This document shows positions 57,032 to 64,000 of a DNA stretch of 64,000 nt, one piece after another; position 1 is the stretch's first letter; every line of letters begins with the position of its first letter. Source of the stretch: Lunularia cruciata (lineage: Eukaryota; Streptophyta; Marchantiopsida; Lunulariales; Lunulariaceae). Location: assembly GCA_948567375.1 (NCBI GenBank), contig OX419762.1, forward strand, positions 56,748,841 to 56,812,840, written 5' to 3'. Both the position numbers and the translations under genes were made by a program. A model generated the notes under the pieces. It did no database searches. It was given only the letters and a program-made list of their open reading frames with translations, and was not told the DNA's origin.

Positions 57032-58480
57032 CCTAGCTAGTCGTTGCCTGTATTACTTCCTCACAGATCACTCTATTGAGTTCCTACTCAATCAAATCTG
57101 TCACCAGCCTATCCGTAACACGACCAGTCCGAGACCCTAAATCGAGCCCAGGGCGAGGGAGAGATCAGTCGGGCCCCGCCCTCGCGATCTCAACTGCGAA
57201 GTTGGCCAGATTCGGCCCCTGTTCGACTTCCTAATAGTCTTGAACCTACGTATCTCTATCTATCCACTTCTTCTCTTCTTTCTATCTATTCACTTTGGTC
57301 CGGGGACTCGTCCCTCCTGTCTTCTTCTCTCCCGTCTTTCCTCCTCTCCTATACTGTCTATCTGCGTGTGCACTGCGGCAGCACGCGATGCAACAAAAGG
57401 CAGCAGCGGACGGGATGGCCGAAATGGATGAAGGAATATGGAGAAGAAGAAACGGCAGAAGCAGCCGTGCCACTGCAGTGCTCCAAACCCAGGGAAGAGA
57501 ACAACAGAGAGAGGCGATTACCCCCGATAGGGAGAGAAAGAGAGAGAGAAGAGAAAGGGGAAGTGGTGGAGGTGGAGAGGAGGTGTTCCTTCCTTCCTGT
57601 GTAAGGTGGAAGAAGAGGGGTTGGATGGGAAGAGGAGGATGGAGAAAAAAGAGCCTCCGGACTCCGTGAGGGGCTAATAAGGGAGAAGGACGAGGAGGAT
57701 GGAAGGAGGAGGACAGGAGGGATGGGAGGAAACGTTGGAGGGGAGGAGGAGCGGATGAGGAGGTCAGGCGTTCGAGACGAAATGCGGATTGGCGGATTGG
57801 TGTGTAGTAGAAGAGAGGAGGCGGCCGTCATGAAGCAGAGCCCTCCCTCTCCTGCCTTCGCTCCCGTTTTCCCCTTCCCTTTCCTTCCTCTCCACTGCCT
57901 CTTCTCCACCCACAACAAAACGCGAAGTAGCAGACGAGACCCTGCTTACCTGCGCCTGTCACCACTCAAATCACTTCTACTCTAATTCGCTCACCCCTTC
58001 TTCTTCTCCCTCTAAGCGTTGTAACAACTAATCAAAGAACAGCTGCGGCAGCAAAATCAATCCCCTAATGGAAACGGCAAAGCAGGGCAGGGTTCCTTCC
58101 CGTCCCTTCCCTGTCACCTCCTTGCTTGCTTGTCTCTCTCCTCTTCGCCACACGCAGCAGGGACAAAACCAACGAGAGAGCCGAGTACGCGTGTTGGTGT
58201 CTGCCCGGAAGAGAGAGAATGGAACCTAAGTCCGAGGGCTCTAATGGAGCGGACGCGCTAATGCGTACCTCCGCGGAGGACGGGCCCGTGTTGCGGGACG
58301 GCAGGCAAGACGAGGAGAGCTTCATCCACTGCGAACCGCGCGCGAGACCGGGAAAGGAGGCATCCCTGTCATCCCATCCATCCGCTCGTCTGCTTCTTAT
58401 CCACGCGCCGCGCATTCCCACCTCACCCCACCGCCTATCTAATTGCCCGCGCTCAATGTCTGACGTTTCCACTCGATACT
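57032..58480. promoter_or_regulatory. GC-rich upstream region with polypurine/polypyrimidine tracts
   Basis: Upstream of the acidic protein gene, GC content is visibly higher than in the AT-rich block beyond. There are long one-strand purine tracts, for example around 57500-57610 and 57620-57780 on the plus strand, and CT-rich tracts around 57260-57360 and 57840-57905. Open frames exist on both strands (57358-57918 minus; 57295-57669, 57722-57985 and 58126-58482 plus), but they are low-complexity Arg/Glu/Gly or Ser/Pro peptides with no family likeness. The region most likely contains the 5' UTR and promoter. Confidence 0.45.
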
Positions 58481-60240
58481 AATAGGGGTAGACTTAAGGG
58501 TAGGGCTACCTGTTCCTACCCTCCTCCATCCACTATAGCTAAAGCAGCATCTTAAGATTAGCAACTATGTTAGCTTTTGTCTATCCTTCTCGATCACAAT
58601 GTTTAATCGTTATCAAACATATCTTGTAATCACTCATTCTTTATCAATCCTTCTGAATCACAAGCTTTAATCGCTGTCAATCACAAACATATCTTTTTTA
58701 CTCACAAGCTTCAATCATTGTCAATCATATCTTTTAATCTCTTATTCTTTGTTAACCCTTCTGAATCACAAGCTTTAACATAGCATTCATTAAACATAGC
58801 ATTCATTCAATTATTTACTTTCCAACGAGAGCTTCATCTAGGTATTATTAAAGAAACCAAAATTTTATTTTTCTCTTATCCCTCAGCATGTCTTTTGAAC
58901 CTTCCTCTTCTCTTGATGGGAAAGTTTTATTTTTCCGTATCCTTTGAATAAATAAATGAAATAAATCCTTTGAATCTCTGAATGTAAAGGTTTCACTTTC
59001 CGAAATCAAAAACAAATAGAGGCAATGTTTTCTCTTTTACCTTTTCTAAAAAAAAAGAACTATAGACCTCATGGCAAGGGTATGACTTTGTAGATCACAT
59101 CACCTCTATTATTTTCAAAGTTCATTTGTACACTTCGAGGCCATCCATAGTTTTATTATTCCCAATAGTATTGTTTTGGTTTCTTAGTTATTAAACCAAG
59201 TCTTGAGCCATCTTCATCTATCATATCCTAGACTAGACTACAGACAATTATTCTTATTAAACAAACCACGTCGTATTAAGCCATCATCTTTGCACTTTCA
59301 TCATTAGCTTTTTCCACTTCTTAGCTTCCTTGTAAGGGAATCCAAAATGAATCACCTTAGTCAACAAAAAGGATATCTCCACTTAATTATGGCAGTGAAT
59401 ATGTCTAATAGAATGTGATAACGGGATTTCAAGTTCTGTTTTTTTTTTTTTTTAAGTCTTATTTGCAAGTCGGTGCCTTACAAATAAGACTGTAGTCCTC
59501 GAAGAATGTCAGATCAAATGGCACCATCCTAATAATTAATAATTAACGATATCAAGTTGAATGGATTAAGGAATACACAGGAAGTTTCCTTTAACTGTAC
59601 TCACACACAAGTTATGAATAAATGTCTACGTTTGACTTATTTTATCTTGACTTCTTTGCTTGTCCTACATATACTGTAGTATTAGAATCTCCTTCTGTTT
59701 ATGAGTTTCTTCCTTTCTGTCTTTTAATTTCCTGATCCCTGTAACTATCATCTCAACAATAGTTGCAAAGATGATATTGATGGGTGATCTGATGTGGTGG
59801 AAAATTGTTAACTGAAGAATATGCATAAAATCTCAACCTTTGGAAAATATCTAGAATTGTCTCTAGCACAAAATATTATAAATTCAAAATTCATTGATAT
59901 TCATTTTCTTATGGAACTGACATACGTCAATGATAGATTATGGATTATTGCTTCCAGCTCTTTGAGTGCTTGTTATATCGAAAGAACTGTCTTGAATACT
60001 GGAAAATTACTTTCAAAGACTTTTTCGAATAGTTATGTTAGACTTGGAATGATTAGTCGTTAGAAATTCTGCAAATGTATAACCTAACTTAAGCGTATGA
60101 TAACATGAAGATCTGTTTCTACGAGAAACACAAACGTCTAATTGATGGGTTTAACTAAAGTGATGAACAATAATCAAGAAAAAATATCAATTTGGATTAT
60201 GGACCCCATGTTTGTAGACCAAAGAGATTCCATATTCTTG

Positions 60241-60282
60241 TATGTTAACTTTCATTCAAAGTATGTTAACTTTCATTCAAAG
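60241..60282. repeat. Perfect 21-bp tandem duplication
   Basis: TATGTTAACTTTCATTCAAAG occurs twice in direct succession at 60241 and 60262. Confidence 0.95.
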
Positions 60283-61544
60283 TCTTTCGTCTGATTTGAA
60301 TTTTATCTGTCAATAACTGAATATACATACAAATCCCTGCAAAAGTATAAGAGAACAAGGTGATTGTTCCAACCGTACCAATAATGATCATCTTTCTTAA
60401 TAGCTTGAAAAAGAATAACGACAATGCTATTAAGAATACAACGTAATAATATTATTTCACTGTCTATCTTTGGTTTTTAGATTATTGATATTTTGCAAAA
60501 GATTGTGTCATAGCATTTAGTACTTCCTCGCTCTCTTTAAAATGCAAGAAGTATGAGTTTACTGCGTATTAATGCTGCCACTAAAAAGTTCAATCGAGGT
60601 TTAATTCGTGAATTCGAGGAATTACTGTCGGAGGAACTCGGTGAGTGAATAAAAATTAATGGAATACTTTATTGAGACTATACGTTCTCAAAATGAACAT
60701 ATTTATAAATTTTAGAAGGCCAAATTTGTTTTATATAAGTTGTTAATATTTGAAGAAAGAGACCCTGAAAAATTTAGTAGTCATATCCTAATACACCTCA
60801 TAAATTTAATATAAAAACCCAAAGAAAAGGTTTGAGTGGATCAATATCAATTTTATAATAATATATTTATAAATTTTTGATGCTTTAATAAAGGGGAAAT
60901 GTATAGTCACCTCAGTTTCTAGGAAAGACTTCATTTCTTTCAGATATCGTATAGTATATTTTTACATAGAATAACTTGAAATTTCTTTTAAATTTTTTAT
61001 TTTGAGCTCACTTTCTTTTCATGCCTTTGATGAATTTTGAGCATGTTCGTTGAAAAAATATCATGCAACTCAGAGAATCAGAAAACTGCTCACATAAAAC
61101 ATCATATAAAATAATAACAATAAAAATTTGTATTTCTTAGGATCATCATATATCTTTTAAGAAAAAATTTAGAAATATGTTCTAAATTACAATAAAATGT
61201 ATCTGAATAACCTGCAAAACCTAGGTGGAAAAACATACCTCGTACACCCCTAGGTCAATGCTAGATCTTATAGTTTTTTTAACTGTTCTCTCCTTTATAC
61301 CAAGATGCTAAAACAGAACCTCTAAAAATAAACTAGGTTGGCGTCCATTAGCATCTACATTACCAAAGTCAATGAATCTCCATTCCCCAAAGTCCAAAGT
61401 GGTTGACATCCATAGAAACTTCTATATATGTGAGGATAATAGATATTAAAATGAGTTATGGATCGTAGTGAGGTACCAAAAGTAACTTGGAGCTCTAGTC
61501 ACAACAAAATACTTCATATGATCATTCATAAGATCCGACGTAGT

Positions 61545-61683
61545 AATTATTCATCCTTGTTCTTTTGCAACTTTCTCCATTACCAAACAAAATCTATTTC
61601 TACTCTTCAAGTATTTCACAAGGAATTATTAATCCTTGTTCTTTGCAACTTTCTCGATTCCAAACAATATCTATTTGGATCTC
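61545..61683. repeat. Imperfect direct repeat of about 60 bp
   Basis: AATTATTCATCCTTGTTC...CAACTTTCTC-ATT-CCAAACAA at 61545 recurs from 61624 with small indels, separated by about 17 bp. Confidence 0.75.
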
Positions 61684-63680
61684 AAGCACAAAGTGTGCTT
61701 ATTAAAGCTCTTCCTTATTAAAGCTGCTAGTGGAAGGACCAATATATTAACTCGCATGAAGGGAGATATAGGATCACGGTTTAATCTCAGAGCCATAATC
61801 AAAGTTAATAAATGAACTCAGAGTAGAGGGGAGTAAACCCCTTATTTCTTTACGGAGCATTAGTTGTGTATCGATTTCATAAGTAGAAAATAAACGAGTT
61901 AACTTAGAGGGCAGTCTGCTTTTGCTTCGAAGAAATATCTCTATTTTATGTCCTTTATATATTTTATTTGATATCATAAAGATTACTTTCTTTTTACTTT
62001 TCTACTTGTTTTCAATGACTAGGTTAATCTTTGAATTTCTCGTTTCTTTTCTCCACAAATAGTAGGAAAGATCATCTGAGACGGTATTTATTTAAAACAT
62101 CATCTGAGACGTCTCAGTTGGGTAATCTTTTATGTATAATAAAATCTCTAAAATCATAATTTTTCATAGAATAAAGATATTAGAAAATTAACATTATCCA
62201 ACTGATAGCCTTTATTTGTCGATGAATCTTCTTCTATTGCATGCAATTTATTACAAGATGGAAACTTTTTTTATAAAGTAATATTGGATGCATATTTTGG
62301 ATAGATGTGAAATATCATACCATATCCAAGAATATTGTGAGAGTGTCACGATGGAAATGACATGAATGATTAAACATCACGTCCACAAATACATATTTAT
62401 AATGATTAGAACCTTTAAAATTGACCCTTAACTTAAGATTTTGCTATCGAGTGCTTGTAAGGAATGGATAAATTGTCTAAAGCGGTCAAACTGAAGCTCT
62501 AAATACAATGATGGACTATTACTGACAAATAAATCTATTTAATCATGAAGAGATTGATTTATGCAACCCATCTACTCAAATTAGGTCTTGGTGTTATGTC
62601 TTTTTATATTATTTCTGTAAGCGTATTTTTTGTTAAGGCTATTCCCAGACTATGGCCAGAGGGATAAATGAGTACGGGATACCGTTAGATACGAGTATCG
62701 GGTCGTGGACTGGCCCAAAATTCTCATATTTCACAAAATGGGGTTAGTTTAAGTCTTATTAATTAACAAATCTTATGAGAATTGATTAAAATATGTGCAC
62801 ATGTTTGTACAATAAACCTTTTATGAATTCAGATAACAGTATGATCAATATATTCGTGTGTACCCACTCGTAATTTAATAAAACATATCAATAATTAATC
62901 AGATAAGTTTTGTATGGACCTTTACTTCATGGGGCTTGTAAAATCTCGACCAATAGTATTTGCATAAATTTATTTTTAAAAATTAATATAATTTTTAGGA
63001 TGTAAATTTTCTTTTTACGGTTCCTCACTTCACGATTAGAGATATGATATTACTCAAATTTATATCTAAATGATTATGTGTACCAAGATAAAAATATTGA
63101 AAGATGATATAAGGTAAAGGTAACCTTAGATAAAAGTCAAAAGTAAATAAAGTATAAATCTAATCCCCTAAGTAATTCAAACCTCTACTGAATGACAAGT
63201 GAATAATCACATGTCTTTCTGTATTATGACAAAAATCAATGTCATCATATCTTTTCTAAACATCTTCCCAATTCTTTTTCTTTTTTCTCTTTGTAGCAAA
63301 GTGTATCTAATGTAGTTAGATACATCTCTTTGCACCCAAACATATGATAGTATGATATAGTTACTCAAGAACTTTGAGGGTTAAATATCTTCCACACATA
63401 ATTTGACTATTCAAAAAAGTATATATACATGTATTGATCTGAATATATCTGATTAAAAATTTAAAAATACCTCAACAAATCATTACATAGTTTATTATCA
63501 TCTGCAAATAATATTATGTCGGATGAATTCATATAAGATCAAAATATAATACACCAATTTTATAAACCAGAAGGGGGATATTATATTATTTAATATTCTA
63601 CCATCCAATAAAGAGAATGTAAAATGATTCTCGATAGAATGTTAGAAATCTGGATGAAGTTTGCATTTTCTACTCATGAC

Positions 63681-64000
63681 CTAAAAGTAAAAGATGACTA
63701 CATTTGACTTATGAGATGCATAATGATGATGAATTTGAAATATGCATCTGACTGAATTCAAAATTCGATCTGATTTCGAGCTCCAACCCCACTTTAGGCA
63801 ATGGCCAATCTCCATCTCCAGATGGAATTGGAGAGCGGGGATTACACGATGAAAGATTTCCTGCTGGGGAAGCATAGAGGGCGATTTCTGGATCTGATCT
63901 TACCCAGCTTTGTAATCTCACTTCCTCAAGGCGCTAGCTGTGCGGAGCCGACTTAAGCTGAGTTGATAAGTTGTTGTGCTCCGATCATTGATATGGTCAG
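63681..64000. other. Less AT-rich right edge, possible start of another gene region
   Basis: From about 63760 composition rises toward that of the genic parts. Short minus-strand frames (63681-63875 and 63709-63921) overlap and carry no motif; nothing can be named. Confidence 0.3.

Larger units (their letters stand above)
58481..63680. other. AT-rich, gene-free region
   Basis: About 5 kb of strongly AT-rich DNA. Open frames at 59821-60063, 61458-61721 and 61774-61977 have no known motif. Two small duplications occur (60241-60282 and 61545-61683). There are A/T homopolymer runs (for example T17 near 59435). No transposon protein could be recognised. Confidence 0.6.

Noticed and set aside
57358-57918. 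186-codon minus-strand frame rich in Ser, Pro and Leu
   Set aside because: Explained by the pyrimidine-rich composition of that strand; low complexity, no domain, opposite frames equally open.

Overview
This is a window of land-plant nuclear DNA. Evidence: a P-class pentatricopeptide-repeat gene with a plastid-factor relative, a peroxisomal urate oxidase, three Bet v 1/PR-10-like genes, GT-AG introns of about 80 to 2000 nt, and Ty1/copia and Ty3/gypsy LTR retrotransposons. The protein sequences look closer to bryophyte-type proteins than to flowering-plant ones, so I suspect a liverwort or moss, but the species cannot be fixed from the window. A run of exactly 200 N (30995-31194) is an assembly gap.

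Layout. 1-2.2 kb: 3' part of a PPR gene (+), resembling Arabidopsis EMB2453 / maize PPR5. 2.3-4.8 kb: 3' UTR and intergenic DNA. 4.8-8.8 kb: a decayed non-LTR retroelement (zinc-finger remnant, reverse transcriptase, 3' end), followed by a second diverged 3' end carrying nested tandem duplications and 38-bp perfect palindromes. 9-14.1 kb: AT-rich, gene-free DNA with an inverted fragment of the gypsy LTR found intact at 34 kb. 15.0-18.4 kb: complete eight-exon urate oxidase gene (+) ending in SKL. 19.5-21.2 kb (-) and 22.9-27.6 kb (+): two divergently transcribed genes for Asn-glycosylated surface proteins I cannot name; the second has a signal anchor, a proline run, a beta-rich ectodomain, a transmembrane helix and a Ser-rich acidic tail. 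28.4-29.7 kb (-): exon-like pieces of an unidentified gene.

29.86-39 kb is a nested retrotransposon block: a degenerate copia element with 5' LTR, primer site, gag, integrase, RT and RNase H, whose 3' LTR breaks off at a gypsy element (LTR, gag, zinc knuckles, protease); the gypsy element in turn breaks off at an antisense copia integrase fragment. 39.4-46.3 kb (-): three Bet v 1-like genes with the same phase-1 intron; the copy beside the transposon block has lost its second exon. 49.7-50.6 kb (-): intronless ARM-repeat protein. 53.7-57.0 kb (-): three-exon acidic/lysine-rich nuclear-type protein with a GC-rich, polypurine/polypyrimidine upstream region to 58.5 kb. 58.5-63.7 kb: AT-rich and without recognisable genes.

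The genes do not form a pathway. The window is a typical plant chromosome segment: housekeeping genes, one small tandem family, and blocks of retrotransposon debris. The least explained coding signal is the head-to-head pair of glycoprotein genes at 19.5-27.6 kb.
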